Notes under the pieces: model-generated
Told to the model about the DNA's origin: nothing
Seen by the model: only the letters and a program-made list of their open reading frames with translations
Databases searched by the model: none
In this document: one piece after another, positions 19,831 through 28,676 of the stretch
How positions within the stretch are numbered: the first letter of the stretch is position 1
Layout of the letters: every line of letters begins with the position of its first letter
Translations under genes and position numbers: made by a program
Source of the DNA: Buttiauxella agrestis ATCC 33320
Lineage (GTDB): Bacteria > Pseudomonadota > Gammaproteobacteria > Enterobacterales > Enterobacteriaceae
Direction: 5' to 3'
DNA length: 64,000 bases
Assembly (NCBI GenBank): GCA_024169445.1
Contig: JALKFA010000001.1
Location: 2,170,001-2,234,000, forward strand

Positions 19831-20049
19831 GATGGGTCAATCCACTCAATCGTTATATTAACGATGGTTCTGATAGCCACCATCTATGTATCATGCCCAT
19901 CATGGTTGTCCATAATGCGTACAATTCCGAAAGCAGCACACTTTCATGTCAGAGAAATTGCAGGAGTGTGACAACACGGCTAGATTTAGCCAGCACCAGC
20001 TATGAGTACCTTTTGCGCCAGTGCGCACATTCATCTCGAGGGTTAGGCG
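19751..20049. other. Intergenic region upstream of opgB
   Basis: About 300 bp holding the opgB promoter and possibly the candidate minus-strand RNA. Short inverted repeats occur near 19850-19885 (TTATATTAACGATGGT / AGCCACCATC). No protein-coding frame recognised. Confidence 0.4.
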
Positions 20050-22338
20050 TTGTCGGAATTGCTTTCACTTGTATTGTTTGTCACAGCCATTGCCGTGTAC
20101 GCCTTTAAAGCCGGACGTAATCTCTGGTGGTTTAGCGTCATCCTGCTTATTTTGGGTTTGTATATTGTCCTGAACGTGACGTTTGTCGCCAGTAACTACT
20201 TCACCGGCGAAGGCATTAATGATGCTGTGCTGTATACCCTGACGAGCAGCATGACGGGTGCCGGGATTGGCAAATATATTCTTCCCGGTGTTGGGGTGTT
20301 TGTCGCACTGGTCGCGGTATTCGGCGGTTTGACCTGGATTCTGCGTCGCCGCAAAGGGTATCCCCATCATTTGGGTTATAGCCTGTTAGCAATCGTGTTG
20401 GCGATGGCCTCGGTCGATGCATCACCCGCGTTTCGCCAGGTGACAGAACTGGTTAAATCACAAACCCGCTCAGGTGATTCTGATTTCGATGTTTATTACA
20501 AAGTCCCGCAAGGCACAATTAATAACCCAAAACTTAATCTCGTTTATATTTATGGCGAAAGTCTGGAACGCACTTATTTAGAACCGGAATACTTTCCTGA
20601 GTTAGCACCGGAATTAACCGGGCTGAAGAATGGAGGAATGGATTTTAGTCATACCGTTCAATTACCTGGCACCGATTATACCATCGCCGGAATGGTTGCT
20701 TCACAATGTGGTATACCGTTATTCGCCCCATTTGAGGGGAATTCATCAGCCTCGATGTCGAGTTTCTTCCCGAAAAATATCTGTTTGGGCGATATCCTGA
20801 AAGCATCGGGTTACGAAAACTACTTTATGCAGGGCGCAGACTTACGTTTTGCAGGGAAAGATATTTTTTTACAATCCCATGGCTTCGACCATATGTACGG
20901 GGCGCAAGAACTGAAGTCGATGGTTGCTGACCCGGCTTACCGCAATAACTGGGGCTTCTACGACGATACCGTGCTGGATGAAGTGTTCGAAAAATATCTC
21001 GAGCTTTCGAAAGCGAACAAACGTTTTTCACTGTTCACTTTAACGGTCGATACGCATCACCCGGACGGCTTTATTTCGAAAACCTGCAAACGCCGCAGTT
21101 ATAGCTTTGAAGGTAAAGAAAACCAATCTTTCAGTGCCGTTGCCTGTAGCCAGGAACATATTGCTGCGCTTATTGAGAAAATAAAAGCCTCAGCGTATTT
21201 TAAAAATACCGTGATTGTCGTTTCCTCTGACCATCTGGCGATGAATAATACCGCCTACAAATATCTCAATCAGCACGATAGAAATAACCTGTTCTTTATT
21301 ATTCGTGGTGATCAACCACAGGCAGATGTGGTGCCGGTAAAACGCAGCACTCTGGATAACGGGGCGACGGTGCTGGATGTTCTGGGTGGCGATAATTACC
21401 TTGGCCTGGGGCGCAGTAGTTTGTCGGGGCAGTCAATTGCCGCGGTGTTTCTTAACGTGAAAGAAAAGGTGATGGAGTGGAAACCGGACGTCATCGAACT
21501 GTGGAATTTCCCGAAAACTATTACTCAATATGAGATAGACCAGCAGAAAAATACTTTTAGTTATTCTGGGGCGCATTTCAAAATGCCACTGCTGCTGCGT
21601 ATTCTGGATAAGAAAATCGAGCCATTACCGGAAAGCGAATATTCTGCCCCGTTGCGCTATCAACTGGCTGATTTCAGTGAAAAAGATAAGTTCATTTGGG
21701 CCGATCGCTGTTTCAAAATGGCGCGTTTGTGGGAGCCGAAACTGGCACTTTCCACCGGCCTGTGTGTTGCTCAGGGGCAAATGGGCGGACAACCGTCGGT
21801 GCGTTTAATTGAACAGCCGCAGGAACAGCATGCGGTGGAGTTCGCAAAACAAGAGATCGACAAGGCGCGTTATAAAAACACTGTTGCGCTATTAAAACTG
21901 GATGAAAATGCCATTCGTTACCCGGCCGATAGTTTTATTTTCAACGTACCAGGTGCTCCGCTTGAGGTGAAAGCGTATTCCGGAATTTCACGTCCGGAAG
22001 AGTGGGGGCGCTGGTCCAATGCCAATCTGGCTCCAGAAGTGAAAATTGAATATGTCGAACCGTTACCGGAGAAATTTGATCTGGTGATCACTGCCAAAGC
22101 GTTTGGCCCAAATGTTGGTCAGCCGATGCCGGTAAAAATCGGTAGCCAGCAGCAGACATTAACGCTCGGTGAAGAATTGACTACCACTACGCTGCATTTT
22201 TATAACCCTGAGCGCAGTAACTTGCTGGAAATTATTCCGCCACAGCCGCAGTTATCTAATGAAGGGAATATTCTTGGCCATGAACCGCGCAAGCTGGGGA
22301 TTGGGATGGGGGATATTAAGGTGGTTCCGGCAGCGTAG
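20050..22338 (+). CDS. opgB: Phosphoglycerol transferase I (OpgB/MdoB)
   Basis: 762 residues from a TTG at 20050; the start MSELLS matches E. coli OpgB (763 residues) and similarity runs end to end. It transfers sn-1-phosphoglycerol from phosphatidylglycerol to membrane-derived osmoregulated periplasmic glucans. Helices near residues 5-22, 26-46 and 75-97 anchor it in the inner membrane. The alkaline-phosphatase-like periplasmic domain has GESLERTY with the likely nucleophile Thr, TVDTHHPDG and SSDHLAMNN. In E. coli opgB is near dnaC at about 99 min; here it sits between ahpC and gdhA. Confidence 0.95.
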   Translation: MSELLSLVLFVTAIAVYAFKAGRNLWWFSVILLILGLYIVLNVTFVASNYFTGEGINDAVLYTLTSSMTGAGIGKYILPGVGVFVALVAVFGGLTWILRRRKGYPHHLGYSLLAIVLAMASVDASPAFRQVTELVKSQTRSGDSDFDVYYKVPQGTINNPKLNLVYIYGESLERTYLEPEYFPELAPELTGLKNGGMDFSHTVQLPGTDYTIAGMVASQCGIPLFAPFEGNSSASMSSFFPKNICLGDILKASGYENYFMQGADLRFAGKDIFLQSHGFDHMYGAQELKSMVADPAYRNNWGFYDDTVLDEVFEKYLELSKANKRFSLFTLTVDTHHPDGFISKTCKRRSYSFEGKENQSFSAVACSQEHIAALIEKIKASAYFKNTVIVVSSDHLAMNNTAYKYLNQHDRNNLFFIIRGDQPQADVVPVKRSTLDNGATVLDVLGGDNYLGLGRSSLSGQSIAAVFLNVKEKVMEWKPDVIELWNFPKTITQYEIDQQKNTFSYSGAHFKMPLLLRILDKKIEPLPESEYSAPLRYQLADFSEKDKFIWADRCFKMARLWEPKLALSTGLCVAQGQMGGQPSVRLIEQPQEQHAVEFAKQEIDKARYKNTVALLKLDENAIRYPADSFIFNVPGAPLEVKAYSGISRPEEWGRWSNANLAPEVKIEYVEPLPEKFDLVITAKAFGPNVGQPMPVKIGSQQQTLTLGEELTTTTLHFYNPERSNLLEIIPPQPQLSNEGNILGHEPRKLGIGMGDIKVVPAA

Positions 22339-22353
22339 TTGGCGAATGAAGTT

Positions 22354-22422
22354 GTCGGATGTCGCTAGCGCTAATCCGACTTACGGTTTTGTAGGGTGGA
22401 TAAGCGCTTAGCGCCATCCACC
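22354..22422. repeat. BIME/REP pair between opgB and gdhA
   Basis: Two palindromic units: 22354-22380 (GTCGGATG...ATCCGAC) and 22395-22422 (GGTGGAT...ATCCACC). Same family as the copies at 24574, 37370, 38388 and 45753. It separates the convergent opgB and gdhA. Confidence 0.9.
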
Positions 22423-22437
22423 GTTTACATCAAATAT

Positions 22438-23781
22438 TTACAGAATTCCCTGGCCCAACATTGCATCGGCCACTTTGACGAAACCTGCAATATTGGCACC
22501 GCGCACATAATGCGTTTGCTTATCTTCGCCGCCGTAATTGACGCAGGCTTCGTGAATATCCAGCATGATGTGATGCAAACGAATATCCACTTTTTCAGAC
22601 TTCCAGCTCAGGCGCGCCGCATTCTGCGCCATCTCCAGGCCTGAAGTTGCCACGCCGCCCGCGTTTGCCGCTTTGCCCGGTGCGAACAACACGCCAGCTT
22701 CCAGGAACAGATTGGTGGCTTCAATGGTGGTCGGCATGTTCGCGCCTTCGGCGACGGCTATTACGCCATTGGCGATCAGCGTGCGTGCCGCTTCGGTATC
22801 CAGTTCGTTCTGCGTAGCGCAAGGCAGCGCGATGTCGACTGGTACGCTCCACGGTTGCTGGCCTTCAAGGTAAACCAGACCAAACTCTTTCGCGTAATCA
22901 GCTACGCGCCCGTCGCGGCTGGATTTGATCTCAGTTAAACGCGCCAGCTTCTCGGTTGTGAAGCCCGCTTCATCCACCACGGTGCCGTTGGAATCGGAAG
23001 CCGTCACCACGCGAGCCCCTAGCGATAACGCTTTTTCGATAGCGTATTGCGCCACGTTACCGGAACCTGAAACGGCGACGCGCTTGCCTTCAAAACCCTG
23101 GCCGTGGCGTTGTAGCATGGCATCGGTGAAGTAAATCAGGCCGTAACCGGTAGCTTCCGGGCGAATCAGACTACCGCCAAACGACAAACCCTTGCCGGTG
23201 AATACGCAAGACGTATTGTTGGAGAGCTTTTTCATCATCCCGGCCATAAAGCCCACTTCACGGCCACCCACGCCAATATCGCCTGCCGGAACGTCAGTGT
23301 CTGGCCCTAAATGGCGATACAACTCCATCATCAGTGCCTGGCAAAAACGCATAATCTCGCCTTCACTTTTGCCTTTTGGGTTAAAGTCGCTGCCGCCTTT
23401 ACCCCCGCCCATTGGCAATGTCGTCAGCGCGTTTTTGAAGGTCTGCTCAAAACCTAAGAATTTCAGAATCGACAAATTCACAGAGGGGTGGAAACGCATC
23501 CCGCCTTTGAATGGCCCGATTGCGGAGCTAAATTGCACGCGCCAGGCGCGGTTAACCTGCACCTGATTTTTGTCATCCACCCAGGTCACGCGGAATTGAA
23601 TGACGCGCTCAGGCTCGACTAAACGCTCCAGTAACGCGGAACGGCGATATTGCGGGTTTTGTTCGAGGAATGGCCACAGGGTGGTCATCACTTCACGTAC
23701 TGCCTGCGCAAATTCAGGCTGGTGCGGATCACGTTGTTGAACAGAGGTGAGGAATGATTCGAGAGAAAGCGTGTTTTCCAT
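22438..23781 (-). CDS. gdhA: NADP-specific glutamate dehydrogenase
   Basis: 447 residues, as in E. coli GdhA, and nearly collinear with it. It forms glutamate from 2-oxoglutarate, ammonium and NADPH in the cytoplasm. The substrate segment PMGGGKGGSDF has the catalytic-site lysine; the Rossmann motif is SGSGNVAQYA. It is convergent with opgB. In E. coli it lies at about 39 min, so its position next to entD is a rearrangement relative to that genome. Confidence 0.98.
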   Translation of the reverse strand: MENTLSLESFLTSVQQRDPHQPEFAQAVREVMTTLWPFLEQNPQYRRSALLERLVEPERVIQFRVTWVDDKNQVQVNRAWRVQFSSAIGPFKGGMRFHPSVNLSILKFLGFEQTFKNALTTLPMGGGKGGSDFNPKGKSEGEIMRFCQALMMELYRHLGPDTDVPAGDIGVGGREVGFMAGMMKKLSNNTSCVFTGKGLSFGGSLIRPEATGYGLIYFTDAMLQRHGQGFEGKRVAVSGSGNVAQYAIEKALSLGARVVTASDSNGTVVDEAGFTTEKLARLTEIKSSRDGRVADYAKEFGLVYLEGQQPWSVPVDIALPCATQNELDTEAARTLIANGVIAVAEGANMPTTIEATNLFLEAGVLFAPGKAANAGGVATSGLEMAQNAARLSWKSEKVDIRLHHIMLDIHEACVNYGGEDKQTHYVRGANIAGFVKVADAMLGQGIL

Positions 23782-23881
23782 AGTTCTGGAAGTCCTTTTT
23801 ATAAGTCATGTTGTATTTGTGTTGTGTCTTTCGAATATAACATTCACTTATTACCGAACCGCAAGCGATTTCTCTTTATTC

Positions 23882-24556
23882 TCAGCCAAGCCGTATTAGC
23901 GTTATTAATTGCGTTGCGTTACCTTTCCATATTGCTTTGAATTCACAACCTTTTTTGTATGGGCCAAGTGAATGATTCAAAACCAGAATTAGCTGTTGTT
24001 CATCAATTTTACTTATGGATGCAGCCGAAAAATCAAAGTAGCGCCCGACGTGACGAAACAAGGCTTTAAATAAACTTTCTTTCGCTGAAAACACCAAGGT
24101 TAAAGCGTAATTAAAGGGAAATGGCGATGCAGCGATCGGTTCTTTCTCTGCGTTTTCAATAATGCCGTTGTATATATCCAGCGCGACATTTGGCGCAATA
24201 ATTTCTTCATAGTCGATGCCTACTCCCACTCGTAAAAGTGGGTCGTCAGCCATGACTGTTGCCAGCGCGATATTACCGCTGTGCGAAATGCTGCCGCTAA
24301 ACCCTGGTGGCCAGCAAGGTTCGCGATGCAAACCGATTCCGGGAACATAATCGGCTACGCCATGAAAACGCAGCGCTTCAGCGGCGGCAATTCTTCCCGC
24401 GAGATGTTCGGCCTGGCGTTTTTTTACCGCACTGGATAAACGTTGATGATGCGGCAGCCATAACAGATCGTCGGGCTGAAAGGTTGTGGCGTCAAAATCG
24501 ACGCGGAAAACCCGCTGACCAGGGAAGAAGTCGAAATGGGATAGTTGATATTGCAT
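23882..24556 (-). CDS. entD: Enterobactin synthase phosphopantetheinyl transferase EntD
   Basis: 224 residues (E. coli 206-209). A Sfp-type transferase that moves the phosphopantetheine arm of CoA onto the carrier domains of EntB and EntF. Signature motifs: GVGIDYEEI (Mg-binding Asp and Glu) and FSAKESLFKAL; the upstream SISHSGN segment also fits. It lies 105 bp downstream of fepA on the same strand, with a BIME between, as in the E. coli fepA-entD operon. Confidence 0.95.
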   Translation of the reverse strand: MQYQLSHFDFFPGQRVFRVDFDATTFQPDDLLWLPHHQRLSSAVKKRQAEHLAGRIAAAEALRFHGVADYVPGIGLHREPCWPPGFSGSISHSGNIALATVMADDPLLRVGVGIDYEEIIAPNVALDIYNGIIENAEKEPIAASPFPFNYALTLVFSAKESLFKALFRHVGRYFDFSAASISKIDEQQLILVLNHSLGPYKKGCEFKAIWKGNATQLITLIRLG

Positions 24557-24573
24557 CGCGATCGCTTAAAAAC

Positions 24574-24647
24574 GGTGGATGTCGCTCACGCTAATCCACC
24601 TTACAACGGGTTTCTCGTAGGGCGGATAAGCGCAGGCGTCATCCGCC
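24574..24647. repeat. BIME/REP pair between fepA and entD
   Basis: Units at 24574-24600 (GGTGGATGTCGC...ATCCACC) and 24621-24647 (GGCGGATAAGCG...ATCCGCC). It lies inside the presumed fepA-entD transcript and could stabilise the fepA part or lower entD expression. Confidence 0.9.
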
Positions 24648-24661
24648 GAATAGACAAAAAC

Positions 24662-26944
24662 TTAGAAGTGCGTATTCAGACTCACATAATAAGTACGACC
24701 GGATTCGTTATACGTTGCGGCACCCGCACCATACATATAACCGGTCGTACCGCCTGTCGTCTGGGCATTACCCGCACGCCAGTGACGTTCGTCAAACAGG
24801 TTATCGATGCCCGCCGTCAGACTAACGTTTTTCGTCGCATCCCAGGTTCCGCTCAGGCCCAAAATGCTATAAGGGCTCACTTCGTTGGTTTCCGTTCCTG
24901 TTGCTGGCTGACCTTTATAGTTGTACTTCTTCGGCTGTTGCTTGCCGTACCAGGTAAAGGTCGATTGCAGTGAAATGTCCTGGCGAACCTGCCAGCTTAG
25001 CGTGGAATTCAAGGTATATTCCGGAATAACAGACAGGCGCTCGCCAGTCTCTTTATTCTTGCTTTCCAGCATATAAGTGATGTTATTCGTCCAGTTCACA
25101 GAATTGGAGACCGGCACGTTTAACGCACCTTCCAGGCCTTCTACCAGTGCCTCAGCAATATTATCCCACTGGTAAATATCTGTTTTGGTTTTGCCTGATG
25201 CCGTCTGGCCGATAGGGGCATAACCCGCTTCAATTTTGTTGCGGTAGTCGTTGCGGAACCAGGTCACACCGGCAAGCCAGCCATCACGTTTGAACTCAAG
25301 ACCGATCTCTTTGTTAATGCTGGTTTCCGCTTTGAGATCGTCATTGCCCATCATGTAGCAACCCACGCCGGTGCCGCTGGCGTAGCAACCCTGGCCTTTG
25401 CTGTACAGAATGTAGTTCGGGTTGGTTTGATACAGGCTTGGCGCTTTATAGGCGCGGGCGATGCCCATTTTCAACGTGAAGTCATCGCCTAAACCTTGAG
25501 ACAGATTCAGTGACGGACTCCAGTTGTTGCCCACAATACTGTGGTGATCAAAACGCAGACCTGGCGTCAGCATGGTGCTGTCGGTCACTTCCATGTTGTC
25601 TTCAGCAAACAACGAGAAGATCTTTGCCTCCGAGTACGGGCTACGGTCGGTGCTGCTTGAGCCAGGGATCGGCCCGCCCATAAACGTCTGGCTGTTTGAC
25701 GATAAATCTTTCATCTTCTGTTGGTTCCATTCGGTACCCAACGTCAGGTTCTGATTCACCACGAAATCAATCGGGATATTCACTTCGCTGTGCAACAGCA
25801 CGTCGCTCAGGTCGATATCACTGAATTTATCGCTGGAGAAAATCCCTTCGGTACCACCGGCCAGGCCTTCCTGCATACGCGAGTTGCGCGTGTGCTCATA
25901 CTGCACCCAGTTACTTGTGGTCAGGCCGCTATCCCAGCCGCCGTTCCAGGTCAGTGAGTAACTCTGGCGATACAGACGGTTAGTCTCGTTACCATAGTTA
26001 TCTTTAACGATTTGGTTGGTATTGGTGTTCTGCGTATCGCCGGAATACAGGTTGCCCTGGCGGCTGTAGCCCGCTTCCAGTTCCAGTGATTGCATGGGCG
26101 CAAAGTCCCAACGCACTACACCGTTGACGTCTTTGTTGGTGACACCTTCGCGGCCTGCGGGCAGCGTATCCGCGTAAATCCCGGTACGTTCAGACTGGTG
26201 GCCCTGGTTAATGTCCCAGGCATCGGCCTGAGTTTTATCCAGATTACCGTACAGACGGAAGCTGAAATCCCCGCCCAGCGGGCCGTTCAGGCTGAAGTTG
26301 GTGCGCTTGGTTGAGCCTTCATCATTGTGCTCAGGCGCATTGAGATAAGTGTTCCACGAACCGTGCCACTCGCCGCTGCCTTTTTTGGTGATGATATTCA
26401 CCACGCCGCCTGCTGCACCGTTACCGTAACGCGCGGCCGCAGGGCCACGAATCACTTCAATGCGTTCAACCATTTCTGGCGGCACCCAGCTTGCATCACC
26501 GCGGGTATCACGCTCGCCACGCCAGCCCAAACGAACAGAGTTACGGCTGGTGACAGGTTTGCCGTCGATCAGAATCAGGGTGTTTTCCGGGCCCATACCG
26601 CGAATATCAATCTGGCGGCCGTTACCGCGCTGGCCGCTGGTGGAGTTACCGGTGAGGTTCACGCCAGGCATGGTACGGACGATCTCGGAGATATCACGCG
26701 CGGGTGGGCGCTTCTTGAGTTCTTCAGCGGTGATGGTCGAAACCCCTGGAGCCTGCAAGTTCTGCTCGGCAGCGGTAACCACCATGGTGTCTTCGTCGGC
26801 GGGAATCGGCGTGTTGTCGTTGCTTGTCGCAGCGGTTTGAGCCGTTGCTGATGCCGCTTGCTCTGCCGCGTAAGCGGGGAGTGTGGCACCGTAGATTCCC
26901 AGATTAATCAGCATCGCGAGGGAATAGTTAATTTTTATAGTCAT
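24662..26944 (-). CDS. fepA: Ferric enterobactin TonB-dependent receptor FepA
   Basis: 760 residues from the ATG at 26944, which has GCAGG upstream and begins a proper signal peptide (MTIKINYSLAM...PAYAAEQ). The open frame runs on to 27172, but that extension crosses the Fur-regulated promoter. The TonB box is DTMVVTA. The plug has IDIRGMGPENTLILIDG and YGNGAAGGVVNIITK. The barrel ends in Thr-His-Phe. It imports ferric enterobactin across the outer membrane using TonB energy. Divergent from fes across a 280-bp regulatory region. Confidence 0.97.
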   Translation of the reverse strand: MTIKINYSLAMLINLGIYGATLPAYAAEQAASATAQTAATSNDNTPIPADEDTMVVTAAEQNLQAPGVSTITAEELKKRPPARDISEIVRTMPGVNLTGNSTSGQRGNGRQIDIRGMGPENTLILIDGKPVTSRNSVRLGWRGERDTRGDASWVPPEMVERIEVIRGPAAARYGNGAAGGVVNIITKKGSGEWHGSWNTYLNAPEHNDEGSTKRTNFSLNGPLGGDFSFRLYGNLDKTQADAWDINQGHQSERTGIYADTLPAGREGVTNKDVNGVVRWDFAPMQSLELEAGYSRQGNLYSGDTQNTNTNQIVKDNYGNETNRLYRQSYSLTWNGGWDSGLTTSNWVQYEHTRNSRMQEGLAGGTEGIFSSDKFSDIDLSDVLLHSEVNIPIDFVVNQNLTLGTEWNQQKMKDLSSNSQTFMGGPIPGSSSTDRSPYSEAKIFSLFAEDNMEVTDSTMLTPGLRFDHHSIVGNNWSPSLNLSQGLGDDFTLKMGIARAYKAPSLYQTNPNYILYSKGQGCYASGTGVGCYMMGNDDLKAETSINKEIGLEFKRDGWLAGVTWFRNDYRNKIEAGYAPIGQTASGKTKTDIYQWDNIAEALVEGLEGALNVPVSNSVNWTNNITYMLESKNKETGERLSVIPEYTLNSTLSWQVRQDISLQSTFTWYGKQQPKKYNYKGQPATGTETNEVSPYSILGLSGTWDATKNVSLTAGIDNLFDERHWRAGNAQTTGGTTGYMYGAGAATYNESGRTYYVSLNTHF

Positions 26945-27139
26945 TATGGCGGCCTGCTTTTCCGCTGAACCCGTTGTCATTCCATTCCCAGAGGGATCGG
27001 GTGCAGCATGGATTTCACATAGTGATACCAAGATCTCCCCGCCAACCCCCATGAAATGAGGAAATTGTGCGGTCAAGTCCGGCAATTTATTGTTTTTGCA
27101 CCAGGAAGCTGGTAGCTCAAAGCGCGGAAATACGCTATT

Positions 27140-27158
27140 GCAAATGCAAATAATTATC
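27140..27158. promoter_or_regulatory. Fur box in the fepA/fes divergent promoter
   Basis: gcaaatgcaaataattatc matches 14 of 19 positions of the consensus GATAATGATAATCATTATC. It lies 196 bp before fepA and 67 bp before fes. AT-rich half-sites around 27187-27205 (gatcgttatcaataat) suggest a second site. It explains iron repression of both operons. Confidence 0.8.
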
Positions 27159-27224
27159 AATAGTATTATCAATATATTTCAGCCTTATTGATCGTTATCA
27201 ATAATTTCAAATGGTTATGTTCTA

Positions 27225-28451
27225 GTGAGAAATATTCTGACAGGAAGTGAAGGCTGGTGGCAGCAAAGGCTGGCGCATGGGATACCTACCGTTAGCGGTG
27301 AGAAATATGGCCAATGTACGGTGACATTCCTGTGGCGTGACCCACAAGGCAGTGAGCAAACCTCAGCGATCAAACGAGTCTGGATTTACATCACTGGCGT
27401 TACTGACCATCACCAACGCGCTCGTCCACAAACCCTTGAACGCGTGGCGGGGACGGATGTCTGGCTGTGGGAAACGCAGCTCAGCAGCACCTGGCGCGGC
27501 AGTTACTGTTTTATTCCGTCATCTTGCGAAGAGGATTTCCCGGCGGCAGCCTTCGAAGGCATCGTGCCGGAACCTATGGCGCTGCGCGAAGGGTGGCGAA
27601 AATTATTGCCGTGTGCGATTGCCGACCCTCTGAATCCTGAAATCTGGCACGGCGGACGCGGGCATCCCATGTCAGCACTTCATCTGCCTGATGCGCCACC
27701 GCAGCCCGGTTGGCAAGCACTGGAAATACCCTACCGCGAGCCGCAGTGCATCACCTGGAATAGCCCGCGTCTGCACAACCAGCGCAGGGTGTGGATATTC
27801 ACCACCGGCGATGAATCACCGGAGCAGCGCCCGTTGGCGATTTTGCTCGACGGGCAATTCTGGGCGGAAGGGATGCCGGTATGGTCCGCGTTGCAGGCAC
27901 AAACGGACAGCGGTGAGTTGCCGCCCGCTGTTTACCTGCTGATTGATGTCATCGACGATGCGACGCGTAGCGATGAGCTGCCGTGTAATGCGCAGTTCTG
28001 GTGTGCGGTACAAGAAGAACTTTTGCCGCAGCTTCGTGCGCAAATCCGCTGGAATGAAAACCCTGAAACCACCGTGGTGGCGGGGCAAAGCTATGGTGGG
28101 CTTTCATCGCTTTATGCCGCACTCCACTGGCCGGAACAATTTGGCTGCGTGCTTAGCCAGTCCGGTTCGTACTGGTGGCCAAAGCGCGAAACCGCGGCGC
28201 ACGGCGGGCAGTTAATCCAGCAACTGGAAAGCGGCTTGCGCTGCGAAAAACCGTTACGCATCTATCTTGAAGCAGGGGTCAGAGAACCGCTCATTCATCA
28301 AGTTAATCAACGAATTTATCCCTTACTACAACAGACACAGCAGCCGATTTTCTACCGTCAGGTTGACGGTGGGCATGATGCGCTTTGCTGGCGAGGCGGG
28401 TTGCTCGACGGTCTGACCTGGCTGTGGAAAGCGTCTTTTAAACAGGAGTAA
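27225..28451 (+). CDS. fes: Enterobactin esterase Fes
   Basis: 408 residues from a GTG at 27225 (E. coli Fes 374-400). A cytoplasmic esterase that hydrolyses ferric enterobactin so that iron can be released. The N-terminal domain (WRDPQGSEQ...IKRVWIYITGVTDHH) and the alpha/beta-hydrolase domain are intact. The nucleophile elbow is AGQSYGG and the catalytic His lies in VDGGHDALCW. No ATG exists near this start. ybdZ follows after 3 bp. Confidence 0.95.
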   Translation: MRNILTGSEGWWQQRLAHGIPTVSGEKYGQCTVTFLWRDPQGSEQTSAIKRVWIYITGVTDHHQRARPQTLERVAGTDVWLWETQLSSTWRGSYCFIPSSCEEDFPAAAFEGIVPEPMALREGWRKLLPCAIADPLNPEIWHGGRGHPMSALHLPDAPPQPGWQALEIPYREPQCITWNSPRLHNQRRVWIFTTGDESPEQRPLAILLDGQFWAEGMPVWSALQAQTDSGELPPAVYLLIDVIDDATRSDELPCNAQFWCAVQEELLPQLRAQIRWNENPETTVVAGQSYGGLSSLYAALHWPEQFGCVLSQSGSYWWPKRETAAHGGQLIQQLESGLRCEKPLRIYLEAGVREPLIHQVNQRIYPLLQQTQQPIFYRQVDGGHDALCWRGGLLDGLTWLWKASFKQE

Positions 28452-28454
28452 GGC

Positions 28455-28676
28455 ATGGAATTTAGTAATCCCTTCGACTCAGTGCAGAGCCGTTTTTTCA
28501 TCCTTGAAAACCGCCAGCAACAGTTCAGTTTATGGCCTGAACACTGTGCATTGCCCGGTGGCTGGCAGGTGGTTTGTGAACCGGCATCAAACGATGAGTG
28601 CAACCGTTGGCTGCTTGCCAACTGGACGCAACTGCAACCTTCATCTTTTGCAAAAACTGGGGTGATCGGTGAGTAA
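28455..28676 (+). CDS. ybdZ: MbtH-like protein YbdZ
   Basis: 73 residues. MbtH-family proteins bind and activate the adenylation domain of NRPSs, here EntF. The family pattern is visible: NPFD, QFSLWPEH, LPGGWQVV and a late CNRWLLANW. It overlaps the entF start by 8 nt, which implies translational coupling. GGAGTAAGGC precedes the ATG. Confidence 0.95.
   Translation: MEFSNPFDSVQSRFFILENRQQQFSLWPEHCALPGGWQVVCEPASNDECNRWLLANWTQLQPSSFAKTGVIGE

Noticed and set aside
26945-27172. Upstream extension of the fepA frame by 76 codons
   Set aside because: It covers the Fur box and would put a signal peptide in the middle of the protein; the ATG at 26944 starts a normal signal peptide.
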